Below, piece by piece: positions 48,260-59,735 of a stretch of DNA of 64,000 nt. The notes beneath the pieces are model-generated. The model was not told the origin of the DNA and searched no databases. It worked only from the letters and a program-made list of their open reading frames with translations. The position numbers and the translations under genes are program-made. Numbering within the stretch: position 1 is the stretch's first letter; every line of letters begins with the position of its first letter. The stretch is from Ryuthela nishihirai (lineage: Eukaryota; Arthropoda; Arachnida; Araneae; Heptathelidae), in NCBI GenBank assembly GCA_038380435.1, contig JAWZYU010000008.1, positions 76,336,020-76,400,019 of the forward strand, read 5' to 3'.

Positions 48260-48932
48260 AAAAAACAACATTAAAAGCGCATTTTTCATCACTAAAATGC
48301 ATTGCCAAGGTGACTAAAATTAAATATTAAATGTTATCTAATTCTATATGTGGTCTTGCGATTTTCAGATTAAGAATAATTTGGCGATGTTGAAAAATGG
48401 GTAAAGAAACTATTCTAACGTGCAAAACGAAGTATAGGAATAAACAAAATATGTCAAAAAATGTATGAATAAACAAGAGACATATTTTCGAATTGTATGT
48501 TTTTTTTTGGTTTGAATGTACATTTGTGTAGGGATTTAGAATTGTCGATAGTACAAACTTAGAATTTTTTATAAATGCCTTTGTTTGTAAAATTAAAAAA
48601 AAATGTTTTAAGCGATATTATTATATAAAATTTACGTTGCAAGAGTTTAATTTATAACCCTCTGTCGTAAATGAAAAATAAACTGTCATATGATTAGATT
48701 GTGTTGGATTGTTTAATGTTAAAGTAGAGAAACTGGTCTTAAGCAGTTTCGAAAAATTAAGATTAATGTGAATAGGTTTAAAGGTTTATTTCTGTTTTCT
48801 CTAGGATGATTTGTTTTTAAATCAGACACAGCAAAGATCATTTTGAGCAAATTGTTTTACAATTATTCTGTACTTCATTATATTATGAAACATAGGTTAC
48901 AGACCTATGGACAGAAAGTGGACAGAAGATGG
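48260..48932. other. AT-rich intergenic DNA
   Basis: Nothing recognised. Confidence 0.5.
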
Positions 48933-48944
48933 ACAGAAAGATGG

Positions 48945-49184
48945 GTTGGGTTGGGTTGTTTTACCTCTGAGCGGCACTTTTTTGCACACCATGGGCTAAA
49001 TGGCCAGGTCACATGGACCCGAAGGCTCAGAGAAGGTTGGGGGAGGGGACCCACTGGAACAGCTGTTGGGAGAAAGATGGTAGCCTCCCGTCAAGGCCAT
49101 CCAGCGTGTTCTTTAACGTGCACAGGGTATGGCTCTCCCGCACACGGGGCCACGGCTTAACGTCCCATCCGACGGACGGCGGCC
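48945..49184 (-). mobile_element. SINE-A, strongly 5'-truncated
   Basis: Keeps only the 3' 240 bp, breaking at CGACGGACGGCGGCC. TSD ACAGAAAGATGG at 48933-48944 and 49185-49196. Confidence 0.95.
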
Positions 49185-49430
49185 ACAGAAAGATGGAAAC
49201 AGTTCCATATTATCTCAATAGAAAATCACATTCAGAGCTCAGTAACTTCAATATTATTTTTAATGGAAAATTGATCTAAAGAAAATTAAAGATCTCAGTC
49301 AAATCTGTTTAAATCTCAATTTTAAACAATATTTTTTCAGTATTCAAAGAGTTATGAAAGCCGGAATATTTAACAAGGCACAGAAAATTGACCCAAAAAC
49401 GTAATTAAAACATTAAAACAGGTTAAGAGA

Positions 49431-49823
49431 GGGGCGGGGGTGGCTAGTTCGGTAGCGCACCAGGCTCGTAATCTGTAGTTCCCAGGTTCGAGTCCCAGCT
49501 GGGTCAGCGTTGATATTTATCTCCGCAAAATTTCCCCGCCCTGCCCACGGTCAGTAGGGGACACCGATGGACTTGGAAAGGCCGCCGTACGTCGGATGGG
49601 ACGTTAAGCCGTGGCTCCGTGTGCGGGAGAGCCATACCCTGTGCACGTTAAAGAACACGCTGGATGGCCTTGACGGAAGACTACCATCTGTCTCCCAACA
49701 GCTTTTCCAGTGGATCCCCTCCCCCAACCTTCTCTGAGCCTTCGGGGTCCATGTGACCTGGCCATTTAGCCCATGGTGTGCAAAAAAGTGCCGCTCAGAG
49801 GTAAAACAACCCAACCCAACCCT
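49431..49823 (+). mobile_element. SINE-A, full length, inside foldback element
   Basis: TSD AGGTTAAGAGA at 49420-49430 and 49824-49834, taken from the central palindrome. A box altered (TGGCTAGTTCGG). Confidence 0.95.
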
Positions 49824-50385
49824 AGGTTAAGAGATCAGAGATAATAGGTCTGCCGGTATTCTATTGGAGTAAAATATGATCTCTGATCTCTTAACATGTT
49901 TTAATGCTTTAATTAAATTTTAGGATCAATTTTTTATAGCCTGTTAAATATTACAGCATTCATAACTCTGAATACTGAACAAATATTGTTTAAAATCGAG
50001 ATTTGGATAGATTTGTTTGAGATATTTAATATGTCTTTAGAGATAATTTTCATTAAAAATGATGTTGAAGAGGTTATTGAGCTCTGGAAGTGATTTTTGT
50101 TTGAAATAACATGGAACTGTTTCCATTTTTTATTCTGTTCAGTATCTGTATTCAAAAGCCATTATCGGTTACTGTGCTGCAGGGATCCTTAACTAGGGGT
50201 GCTGGCAGAGAGTCCTTGGAATGCTAGAAGAATATTTTGAAATCGGATTTTTTCATTTTATTTATTTTCAAAAATAAACCAAGCAAGGAAACCTGTAAAT
50301 TGGAGTGCTAGGCTCCATACATCCCTGCAAGGGGTGCGAGACCTAAAAAAGTTAAGAAGTGTAATATAAAAATTGATCGAAAGTA

Positions 50386-50525
50386 AGGCATGGATGTATG
50401 TGTCGTTTTTCTGCTGAGGCCCTGCCATCCTCTCAGACCTACTACTATGGCATATAAACTGACAGCCTCCTGTCAGACCTCTGTGGCAAGCAGCTGCTTG
50501 AGGGGGTATTTATTTTATTTATTAA
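50386..50525 (+). mobile_element. SINE-B without head
   Basis: Starts AAGGCATGGATGTATGTGTC, body and palindromic tail intact, T/A tail follows. Confidence 0.88.
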
Positions 50526-50629
50526 GGATTTCTTAGATTTTTTTACTAATAATCTGAGTTTCTAAAGAAGGTAAATGTTGGTTAAAACTTCAGATACAGA
50601 CGTATCTGTAAATGTTTTGTGAATCATTG

Positions 50630-51023
50630 GTTGGTTGTTGTTGGTTGTTTTACCTCTGAGCGACACTTTTTTGCACACCATGGGCTAAATGGCCAGGTCA
50701 CATGGACCCCGAAGGCTCAGAGAAGGTTGGGGGAGGGGACCCACTGGAACAGCTGTTGGGAGACAGATGGTAGCCTCCCGTCAAGGCCATCCAGCGTGTT
50801 CTTTAACGTGCACAGGGTATGGCTCTCCCGCACACGGGGCCACGGCTTAACGTCCCATCCGACGGACGGCGGCCTTTCCAAGCCCATCGGTGTCCACTAC
50901 TGACCGTGGGCAGGCGGGGAATTTTTGCGGAGATAAATCTCAACGCTGACCCAGCTGGGACTCGAACCTGGGAACTACAGATTACGAGCCTGGCGCGCTA
51001 CCGACTGAGCCACCACCGCCCCA
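50630..51023 (-). mobile_element. SINE-A, full length
   Basis: TSD TGTGAATCATTG at 50618-50629 and 51024-51035. Tail is GTT-rich (TTGGTTGTTGTTGGTTG), a variant of the usual motif. Confidence 0.95.
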
Positions 51024-51143
51024 TGTGAATCATTGAATAACGTATCTGTTAAAAGTATGAAATATTTTTCATTATCAAATTAATATGGGTATTTCGTAAT
51101 ATAGTTTCAAAAGTAATGTTTTGTATTTTGCATCACTAATTTG

Positions 51144-51531
51144 CGGGGCGGGGGTGGCTCAGTCGGTAGCGCGCCAGGCTCGTAATCTGTAGTTCCCAGG
51201 TTCGAGTCCCAGCTGGGTCAGCGTTGAGATTTATCTCCGCAAAATTCCTCGCCCTGCCCACGGTCAGTAGGGGACACCGATGGGCTTGAAAAGGCCGCCG
51301 TCCGTCGGATGGGACGTTAAGCCGTGGCCCCGTGTGCGGGAGAGAGTCATACCCTGTACACGTTAAAGAACATGCTGGATGGCCTTGACGGGAGGCTACC
51401 ATCTGTCTCCCAACAGTTGTTCCAGTGGGTCCCCTCCCCCAACCTTCTCTGAGCCTTCGGGGTCCATGTGACCTGGCCATTTAGCCCATGGTGTGCAAAA
51501 AAGTGCCGCTCAGAGGTAAAACAACCCAACC
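51144..51531 (+). mobile_element. SINE-A, full length
   Basis: TSD CATCACTAATTTG at 51131-51143 and 51532-51544. Confidence 0.95.
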
Positions 51532-51544
51532 CATCACTAATTTG

Positions 51545-51980
51545 TTGCATTTATGTCTCTTTTTGCCTTTTTTGTTTCCATTTCTCTTTGAGTATATTTC
51601 AGGTCATCGTATTTTTTATGTTTAGAATAAAATTCACCATTTATTTGTAACACACTGATTTAAGTATAATAAGATATATGGCGAATATTTTAAGAACAAA
51701 TAAATGTCTAACATAGTCTTATCTAATCATGTGTTGTAAAAATAGCGATACTCCACAGTTGCTATAGATATCTGTTGTGAGTAATCTCAGCTCCATGGTT
51801 CCTATTATTTTACCATGGCTTCTGTCTGCAGCTTCTGTCGGAGGAAATGTCATTTGTTACTACAACGTCTTTTATTCTCCCAAAAGTGCAAAGAATAACA
51901 AAAAAGTCAAATCGCCTCTGGTGAATATAATATGCTCTTTTTCATGGAGAATGAAATTTCTCATTTTCAGATTTTATCTT
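51545..51980. other. AT-rich intergenic DNA
   Basis: Nothing recognised. Confidence 0.45.
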
Positions 51981-52490
51981 GGCGGGGGTTAGCTCACTTC
52001 GATAGCACGCCAGGTTCGTAATCTGTAGTTACCACGTTAGAGTTTCAATTGAACCAGCGTTGAGAATTTTCTCTGGTAGCCCCCATTCTACCCTAGGTAA
52101 GAAAGGGGACATCATTGGGATTGGAAAAGCCGCTGTCCATCGGATGGGACGTAAAGCCGTGACCCTGTGTGTGGGAGATCTATCTCCTGTCCATGTTAAA
52201 GAATTCGTTGGATGGCCTGTCGGGACACTACCATCTGTCTCCTATCCAGTGGACACTACCATCTGTCTCCTATCCATCTCCATCTGTCTCCTATCCATCT
52301 GTCTCCTACCCTAAAAAAATTAGGTCTAAAATTCTTCTACCTTCTCTGACCATTAGGGTCAAAAGGATCCCAATGGTCAGAGGATCTGGGGGGGGGGGGG
52401 GGGGGGGGCAGGCCGTTGAATCCTTGCAAGTTTCTCGTTTACCTTACCATTTAGCCCATTGTGTGTAAAAACATCGTTGAGAAGTAAAAA
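51981..52490 (+). mobile_element. Old SINE-A with internal tandem expansion and G run
   Basis: Head (GGCGGGGGTTAGCTCACTTC) and body are diverged. The CCATCTGTCTCCTAT segment has expanded into about five partial copies at 52220-52315, followed by a duplicated GACCATTAGGGTC-like segment and a 21-G run. Tail TAGCCCATTGTGTGTAAAAA remains. Confidence 0.8.
52388..52408. repeat. G21 homopolymer
   Basis: Uninterrupted run of 21 G inside an old SINE-A. Such runs are unstable and could form G-quadruplex; the length may also be an assembly artefact. Confidence 0.85.
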
Positions 52491-52560
52491 AAAATCCAAT
52501 CCTTTCTGGATTATAGTGCTTTCTATAACAGCGGGAATTGAGACTGATGATTCCGAAAAT

Positions 52561-52760
52561 ACGGTTAGGCTCGGACCTAGGAAAAAATCGAGGGGTCTCT
52601 CTCCGTTTTATAGAGCTATAAAAATTTCTTGTGAAAGGCATGAAATATAAATAAGTGTAATCATTTTTTTGCCTCTATCACTCTTACTAGCATTCTGAGA
52701 AAAAAAGTAGGGAGGAGCATAAGTCCTTTTCCAACCTTCTCCCGAAATCCGACCCTGCCT
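52561..52760. mobile_element. Small inverted-ended repeat, copy 2
   Basis: GGCTCGGACCTAGGAAAAAA at the left, CGAAATCCGACCCTGCC at the right; interior shares ATGAAATATAAATAAG and TTTTTTGCCTCTATCA with 22236-22448. Clearly the same family, diverged. Confidence 0.65.
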
Positions 52761-53068
52761 ATTTATAATACCTATGGAACCGAAAAATAATTTCCATTTA
52801 TCTCTAGAATAAATAAACATAAAAAAAATAAAAGTTTGCAGATGGGCAGATGATAAATGAACAAAACCTCGCTTTTTTTTTTTGAAAACGAGCTCTAAAA
52901 AGTATAGGATAAAATAAGAAGAAATAATTTTGATGGACAGTAATTATAGCAAACGACAATTCTTTTTATAATTGTTTCCAATACTCGAATTCATGTTGAA
53001 GAATGTAAAACAAAAGAGTGAAATCAATATTAATGTCAGTAAATCAAACATTAATGTGTTATACCTAT
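52761..53068. other. AT-rich spacer
   Basis: Contains an AGATAAATGAACAAAAC-type segment faintly like the ends of the 29.2-31.7 kb repeat; nothing else. Confidence 0.4.
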
Positions 53069-53081
53069 AAATCTATTTGTA

Positions 53082-53469
53082 TGGGTTGGGTTGTTTTACC
53101 TCTGAGCGGCACTTTTTTGCACACCATGGGCTAAATGGCCAGGTCACATGGACCCCGAAGGCTCAGAGAAGGTTGGGGGAGGGGACCCACTGGAACAGCT
53201 GTTGGGAGACAGATGGTAGCCTCCCGTCAAGGCCATCCAGCGTGTTCTTTAACGTGCACAGGGTATGGCTCTCCCGCACACGGGGCCACGGCTTAACGTC
53301 CCATCCGACGGACGGAGGCCTTTCCAAGCCCATCGGTGTCCCCTACTGACCGTGGGCAGGGCGGGGAATTTTGCGGAGATAAATCTCAACGCTGACCCAG
53401 CTGGGACTCGAACCTGGGAACTACAGATTACGAGCCTGGCGCGCTACCGACTGAGCCACCCCCCGCCCC
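53082..53469 (-). mobile_element. SINE-A, full length
   Basis: Imperfect TSD AAATCTATTTGTA at 53069-53081 and AAATCTATCTGTA at 53470-53482, one mismatch. Confidence 0.95.
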
Positions 53470-53540
53470 AAATCTATCTGTAGGAATTGGCTCTCCTTCA
53501 AGGTGTTCTAAACAGTAAACAGTTAAAAAAAATATAGGCA

Positions 53541-53745
53541 GTACTTCCTGGTGGCCGAGTGGTTATCGTGCTTGACCACAGGACTTGTGTTCGAATCATG
53601 GATAAGGTATGGATGTGTCGTTTGTGATGTTTAATTTGTTTCTTCTGAGGTTTCGTCTTCCTCACAGATTATTTCTATTGCGTACTATACTGACAGATTT
53701 CTGCCAGATCTGTGGCAAGCAGCTTCTTGAAGGGATTATTTATAG
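53541..53745 (+). mobile_element. SINE-B, full length, diverged
   Basis: Head GTGGCCGAGTGGTTATCGTG, B-box-like TGTTCGAATCAT, body and tail GTGGCAAGCAGCTTCTTGAA. The palindrome has two changes, so an older copy. Confidence 0.85.
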
Positions 53746-54664
53746 AAACATATTCTTATTGATATGTTTATAAAGAAATGAAATAAGATTGTGATTGTTT
53801 TAAAAAATCAAATGATTTCGGAAAAGAAGGTCGAAAGATATGTAGAAGTATTGAGTCGAATGGGCTTAAAACCAAACAAATATGATTTCACTATTGAGAT
53901 TACTCAGCTATGTACTAAAAATATCTTTAGCAGTCCTCCGGAGTATTTATTATTGATAATTCAGATTTGCATAATTGGAAATAACACATTGTTTTAAATA
54001 TTTTAATTACACTAGAATAGCTTTTACTTGAAAAATATCAAAATATATTTTTACTGTAAATTTGTTTTCCTTATGCTTTTTTTTTCACTATACTTCCACT
54101 CTCTTAAATTTTAATAATCAACACAACATAAATTAAAAAACACACAGAAACATAATTTCTGTGTGTTTTCTGTTCTCATAGACTAATGAAACTTTTCTCT
54201 AGAGCGACTTCAAAATCTCGAAAATTTTTTTCTTGAAGGCGACTTCAAAATGTATGCATATTTCTTAATTTCAAAGCCTTCAACAGGTTCATTAGTTTTG
54301 TTTTATGCAAAAAGATAAGTAAACCTTATCATTTAAAGTTCCCATTGGATAAATCTTGATGAATAATTCGGTTTTATTATACACTGTTTTTTTTCTGTTT
54401 CGTACTTTTTGAGAGGCTTGACATTGGTATGGGTTCACTTACGTGCACTAACAAGTACCATTTATTTCTAATTGAAGTCCCCAATTGGTCTGAAACTGCT
54501 GCTTGCTGGTTGTGGACTCTGAAATCTAAAAATTCCAAAGGCCTAAGAAGGTGCCTTTTTCGCTATCTAGTCGAATGTTAATATAGAGTATGATCAGAAG
54601 TTTTAATCGCAATTGCATTTAAAACGCCCTCTGCACTTTTTGCCATGGGTTAATCTTGCTTTTC
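53746..54664. other. AT-rich intergenic DNA
   Basis: An inverted AACACACAGAAA / TTTCTGTGTGTT hairpin lies at about 54138-54168, and a duplicated GCGACTTCAAAAT segment at about 54203 and 54239. No gene. Confidence 0.5.
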
Positions 54665-54675
54665 TTCCAGAGTAG

Positions 54676-55067
54676 GGGGCGGGGGTGGCTCAGTCGGTAG
54701 CGCGCCAGGCTCGTAATCTGTAGTTCCCAGGTTCGAGTCCCAGTGGGTCAGCGTTGAGATTTGTGTCCGCAAAATTCCCCGCTTTGCGCACGGTCAGTAG
54801 GGGACACCGATGGGCTTGGAAAGGCCGCCGTCCTTCGGATGGGACGTTAAGCCGTGGCCCCGTGTGCGGGAGAGCCATACCCTGTGCACGTTAAAGAACA
54901 CGCTGGATGGCCTTGACGGGAGGCTACCATCTGTCTCCCAGCAGTTGTTCCAGTGGGTCCCCTCCCCCAACCTTCTCTGAGCCTTCGGGGTCCATGTGGC
55001 CTGGCCATTTAGCCCATGGTGTGCAAAAAAGTGCCGCTCAGAGGTAAAACAACCCACAACCCAACCC
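54676..55067 (+). mobile_element. SINE-A, full length
   Basis: TSD TTCCAGAGTAG at 54665-54675 and TTCCAGAATAG at 55068-55078. Two head bases lost (CCCAGTGGGTC). Confidence 0.95.
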
Positions 55068-55078
55068 TTCCAGAATAG

Positions 55079-56117
55079 ATTAACATACCTAGCTGTTGTC
55101 TGCTGCTACCTTTTAAAGACTGGATGTGTTACTCCTCAACCTTTGAGTATGAATTGACTTTACTTTTAGTAGCACAAAAATTCCACTCCTGAGTAATTTG
55201 TCCAATATTTCCCTCATATTTATTGTCGCTACACATACAAATACCATGTGTCATTATTGATCTTTTATACAATATTTCCTAAATAAGTCAATTGCAATTG
55301 AAGGTAAAAAATTTTATTCTAATAAATTGGTATTTAAACGGTTTTAACTTTAATAATCTACCAAGTTACGTTTGGAATAATAATATATCTAGACCTTGCA
55401 GCATCGTTGTAGAGTTAAAATATGGCAAAAGGTGAATGCTTATTAGAGAATTTTCAATAAAGTTAAGATGTATTAAAGAATTTAGATCACCGTATTCAGA
55501 AGAGAAAATTCATCAGATGTCCAGAGTGTATGATGTACATTCGGATGCTCCATCTTCCTCATGATGCTGTTGATCAAAATATAACTGTTGGCATCATAAA
55601 TGGTGGCCTCTGTAGTGTGTTTGCTTACATTCTGATGGCTGAGGAATCATAATGCTTCCGATAAATTGTCTCAACTAATGCAGCAGAAATGGATTTGGAA
55701 TAGATTTCAACGCATCAGAAAGGCTATTATCAAACTACTGAGAAAGATTTTCTTAAATCATGATATGCAAGTCCAACAAAAATATCTGCCAATAGTGATT
55801 TATAAATTCATTGTTTGAGCAACATGGTATTTGAAACTGTCCATATAACATACGAATTTACTAAGCGTATATTGCACCAAGCATAGTGTAAATGTTTGGT
55901 AAGAAATGTCTTCTGTGAAATTTTTGGTGGTATTTTCCATATTGTTCACAGTTTATTTGAAAAATAAAGAAATCTGTATCAGTAAAATGGCAAAAATAAA
56001 TTTATCATTCAGCTGTAGTGTTTTAGAGTGTCTTAATGAAAAAAACATATTTATGTTTCACATTTATTTCATTCCACAGTGCTTAAAAATAAGCTTCTCA
56101 CAATTTCTAAATTAATA
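55079..56117. other. AT-rich intergenic DNA
   Basis: No gene recognised. Confidence 0.45.
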
Positions 56118-56451
56118 CAGTGGACCTTCGTTATAGCGCTGCTCGCTATACCGCGCACTCGGTTATAGCGCGGGCGATGTTCGCGATAAGTTCAAACATG
56201 TTTATTCAGGTCCGTGCGGCGTTAGTGAGTATCGCATTTTATTGTTACTGCGTATTGAGTAATTGTGTATGTATTGAGTTCTTGCATGTATTTTGAATAG
56301 TGTTTAATTATTGTATGCATGATGAGTAAAAGAAAAGCTTACAGTGTGAAATTTATTGTGTCGCCACCGCGCCGCTCGGTATAACGCGGTTCACCTTATA
56401 ACGCGGGTGTTGTTTCCCGCCCGACATGCGCGTTATATCGGGGGTCCACTG
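56118..56451 (+). mobile_element. pogo/Tigger-type deletion derivative (334 bp)
   Basis: Starts CAGTGGACCTTCGTTATAGC and ends with the inverted CGTTATATCGGGGGTCCACTG; flanked by TA on both sides (56116-56117, 56452-56453). These are typical pogo/Tigger ends. An ATG at 56319 opens MMSKRKAYSVKF, like the first residues of Tigger transposases, before running into the right TIR region. The element is an internally deleted copy that keeps the transposase start. Locally CG-rich compared with its flanks. Confidence 0.85.
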
Positions 56452-56551
56452 TACTTTCATTATCATTTTGGACAATTCCATACCTAACTTCTGAGTCGCT
56501 GGATATTGATTTAAATGTAAATAATTCACACTTGAGAGTCACTTAAATAAT

Positions 56552-56905
56552 GTGGGGCGGAGGTGTTTCAGTCCAGAGCAGGCCAGACTCGTCCACCTGG
56601 GCCAGCATTGAGATTTATCTCCGCAAAACTCCCTGCTCTATCCTTGGCCAGCAGGGGACACTGATGGGCTTGGAAAGACCATCATTCGATGAGATGTTAA
56701 GCCATGGCGCTATGGAGAAAGCCTTATCCTGTGCACGTTAAAGAAAATGCTGGATGGCTTCGATGGGAGGATTCCATCCATCTAACAGCTGTCCAGTGGG
56801 TTCCCTCCAACTTTCTCTGAGCTCTCGGGGTCCTTATGACCTGGCCATTTAGGCAAATTTGTGTGCTAAAAAAAAGTGCTGATCGAGGAAAAACAACTCA
56901 AATGA
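56552..56905 (+). mobile_element. Old SINE-A with damaged head
   Basis: Starts TGTGGGGCGGAGGTGTTTCA; the anticodon to B-box part is deleted (GCCAGACTCGTCCACCTGGG). Body diverged. Confidence 0.82.
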
Positions 56906-56940
56906 AATTTATCAGACAATTCTAGATCACATTATGAGGG

Positions 56941-57499
56941 TTGTTGGGTTGGGTTGTTTTACCTCTGAGCGGCACTTTTTTGCACACCATGGGCTAAATG
57001 GCCAGGTCACATGGACCCCGAAGGCTCAGAGAAGGTTGGGGGAGGGGACCCACTGGAACAGCTGTTGGGAGACAGATGGTAGCCTCCCGTCAAGGACATC
57101 CAGCGTGTTCTTTAACGTTGGGTTGTTTTACCTCTGAGCGGCACTTTTTTGCACACCATGGGCTAAATGGCCAGGTCACATGGACCCCGAAGGCTCAGAG
57201 AAGGTTGGGGGAGGGGACCCACTGGAACAGCTGTTGGGAGACAGATGGTAGCCTCCCGTCAAGGCCATACATCGTGTTCTTTAACGTGCACAGGGTATGG
57301 CTCTCCCGCACACGGGGCCACGGCTTAAAGTCCCATCCGACGGACAGCGGTCTTTTCAAGCCCATCGGTGTCCCCTACTGACCGTGGTCAGGGTGGGGAA
57401 TTTTGCGGAGATAAATCTCAACGCTGACCCACCTGGGACTCGAACTTGGGAACTACAGATTACGAGCCTGGCGCGCTACCGACTGAGCCACCCCCGCCC
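56941..57499 (-). mobile_element. SINE-A dimer in one TSD
   Basis: Full SINE-A (57119-57499, head at right) followed on its 3' side by an extra tail unit (56941-57118). In SINE orientation the junction reads CAACCCAA then CGTTAAAGAACACGC. A single TSD CATTATGAGGG (56930-56940, 57500-57510) encloses both units. Same junction as in the array at 60.8-62.0 kb. Confidence 0.95.
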
Positions 57500-57605
57500 C
57501 ATTATGAGGGTATGGTAGGAGGATGAATTCAATCGACTAGTGACTTGTGTAAAGTATTTATCAAGAAATATAAGCGATTCAATGAATATCTAATTGCTGT
57601 CATAT

Positions 57606-57974
57606 ACATGGGTTGTTTTACCTCTGACCAGCACTTTTTTTGCGCAAAATAAAATTATAATAAAGACTGTCGACTTGGAGAAGGTTTAGGGAGGGGACCC
57701 ACTGGACAGCTGTTGGGAGACAGATGGTAGCCTCTCGTCAAGGCCATCCAGCGTGTTCTTTAACGTTCACAGGGTATGGCTCTCCTGCACATGGTGCCAC
57801 GTCTAAATGCGACGGATGGTGGCCTTTCCAAGCCCATAGGTGTTCCTTACTGACCGAGGGCAGGGTGGGGAGTTTTGCAAAAAATAAATCTCTAACCTTG
57901 CCCAGGTGGGACTCAAACCTGGGAATTGCATATTATGAGCCTGGTGTGCTATTGACTGAGCCCTCTCCCGCCCC
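57606..57974 (-). mobile_element. Old SINE-A
   Basis: Tail, body and head (GAGCCTGGTGTGCTATTGAC) recognisable with many substitutions and a foreign-looking 20-bp A/T insert after TTTTTTTGCGC. Confidence 0.85.
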
Positions 57975-58067
57975 TTCATTTACATGGTGGCCGAAGGGAT
58001 GCCATTCAAAGATAATATTTCAGGATTGACGTTAATGGTATATACCTTGCAAACGAGGCTTATTAGG

Positions 58068-58355
58068 GTTGGGTTGTTTTACCTCTGAGTGGCACTTTTT
58101 TACACACCATGGGCTAAATGGCCAGGTCACATGGATCCCGAAGTCTCAGAGAAGGTTAGGGGAGGGGACCCACTGGAACAGCTGTTGGGAGACAGATGAT
58201 AGCCTCCCGTCAAGGCCATCCAGCGTGTTCTTTAACGTGCACAGGGTATGGCTCTCCCGCACACGGGGCCACGGCTTAACGTCCCATCCGACGGACGGAG
58301 GCCTTTCCAAGCCCATCGGTGTCCCCTACTGACCGTGGGCAGGGCGGGGAATTTT
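58068..58355 (-). mobile_element. SINE-A, 5'-truncated
   Basis: Ends at GGGCGGGGAATTTT, without the head. TSD AGGCTTATTAGG at 58056-58067 and 58356-58367. Confidence 0.95.
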
Positions 58356-58476
58356 AGGCTTATTAGGAGTAGCATAAATGAGAGTTCTGAGCCAATAAAT
58401 GGGTCCAGAGAATTCTGTGAAAATCTACGGGAAAAGTTATGGGAGATGAGGTAAAAAGGTTTTTGTAAAAATATGC

Positions 58477-58910
58477 GTGAAAATTAGAAAAAAACGGGGG
58501 TGCATTTCAGCATGTGAAAAACTAATTTAAGTTCTTTTCTTAAAGATGAGATGTAAACTAATTTGTGAATTAGTTAAAATAGATTAGTTTGAAATGAGGT
58601 GTGGGTATATGAGATAAAAATGATGTGGTTTGTTGAGTTATCATTCACTTCACTGGATTATTCTGTTGTAAAAAGCCAGGTAAATCGCTGCTTCTTATGG
58701 GTTTTTTTTTGTGAAAATCAGAAATAACCGGGGTGTTTCATGTGAAAAAAAGTAATTTAAGTTTTTCGGGCAGACGAGAATTAAACTAATTTCTTTAACT
58801 AAATATCAGAAAAATGAGGGGTACGTGTGAAAGAGATAAAAAATGAATTTTGGTTTGTTGAGTTATCATACACTTCACTGGATTATTCGATTGTAAAAAG
58901 CCAGGTAAAT
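58477..58910. repeat. Diverged tandem duplication of about 205 bp
   Basis: Copy A 58477-58685 and copy B 58711-58910 share GTGAAAATYAGAAA, ATTTAAGTT, TTTGTTGAGTTATCAT and CACTTCACTGGATTATTC, ending at GCCAGGTAAAT. No coding; indels and substitutions show it is not recent. Confidence 0.8.
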
Positions 58911-59318
58911 AGGAGAATTCGACAAAGCCAGACAGTTTTGAGAAATTTGTTTGAAACATATGTCAAAATCAACAGGTAAAATGACGTTTTCGGGGGGTGG
59001 GGTCTGATGAAAAGATAGACTTTGAAGAATGGGAGGGTACTAGATGAAAAAAAATTGAAGTGAAAAGTGACTTAGGTTAATTTTTTAATAAGTAGAAAGA
59101 ATTTGAAGTGAAGAGTGATGTAGGTTAGAATAATTTTGAGAATGTATGATATTTGTAAAGAGAGAGAACTGGACTTGGAGAATGGGGCGGCAGAGACCAA
59201 GTTCGCGCCGGGGAGGCAAAATATCTTGCGCCTGCTACGTTTGCAATCTCCTCGGAGAACTTTCTGTTAGATGAAATAAGAATAGTATCAAGTTCTCTTT
59301 GGACCTTAAGGACTTCCC
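58911..59318. other. Intergenic DNA
   Basis: Contains a short GAAGTGAARAGTGA direct repeat near 59055 and 59105; no gene. Confidence 0.45.
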
Positions 59319-59332
59319 TTGCAACACCTTCT

Positions 59333-59721
59333 TCGGGGCGGGGGTGGCTCAGTCGGTAGCGCGCCAGGCTCGTAATCTGTAGTTCCCAGGTTCGAGTCCC
59401 AGCTGGGTCAGCGTTGAGATTTATCTCCGCAAAATTCCCCGCCCTGCTCACGGTCAGTAGGGGACACCGATGGGCTTGGAAAGACTGCCGTCCGTCGGAT
59501 GGGACGTTAAGCCGTGGCCCCGTGTGCGGGAGAGTCATACCCTGTGCACGTTAAAGAACACGCTGGATGGCCTTGACGGGAGGTTACCATCTGTCTTCCA
59601 ACAGCTGTTCCAGTGGGTCCCCTCCCCCAACCTTCTCTGAGCCTTCGGGATCCATGTGACCTGGCCATTTAGCCCATGGTGTGCAAAAAAGTGCCGCTCA
59701 GAGGTAAAACAACCCACCCAA
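59333..59721 (+). mobile_element. SINE-A, full length
   Basis: TSD TTGCAACACCTTCT at 59319-59332 and TTGCAACATCTTCT at 59722-59735, one mismatch. Confidence 0.95.
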
Positions 59722-59735
59722 TTGCAACATCTTCT

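Larger units (their letters stand above)
48933..50155. mobile_element. Foldback element, copy 2, with two SINE-A insertions
   Basis: Left arm (about 49185-49430) and right arm (about 49835-50150) are inverted: GATGGAAACAGTTCCAT mirrors ATGGAACTGTTTCCATT, and AATCTCAATTTTAAACAATA mirrors TATTGTTTAAAATCGAGATT. A central palindrome (TTAAGAGATCAGAGAT / ATCTCTGATCTCTTAA) joins them. Arm sequence matches the element at 20341-20885. One SINE-A sits at the left edge and one in the centre. Confidence 0.8.

Noticed and set aside
53077..53483. Recurrent open frames of 60-130 codons (for example those starting MGCFTSERHFFAHHG or MALPHTGPRLNVPSDG) at dozens of places
   Set aside because: They are the same SINE-A sequence read in two frames. 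The repetition reflects copy number of a non-coding element, and frames break freely at indels between copies.
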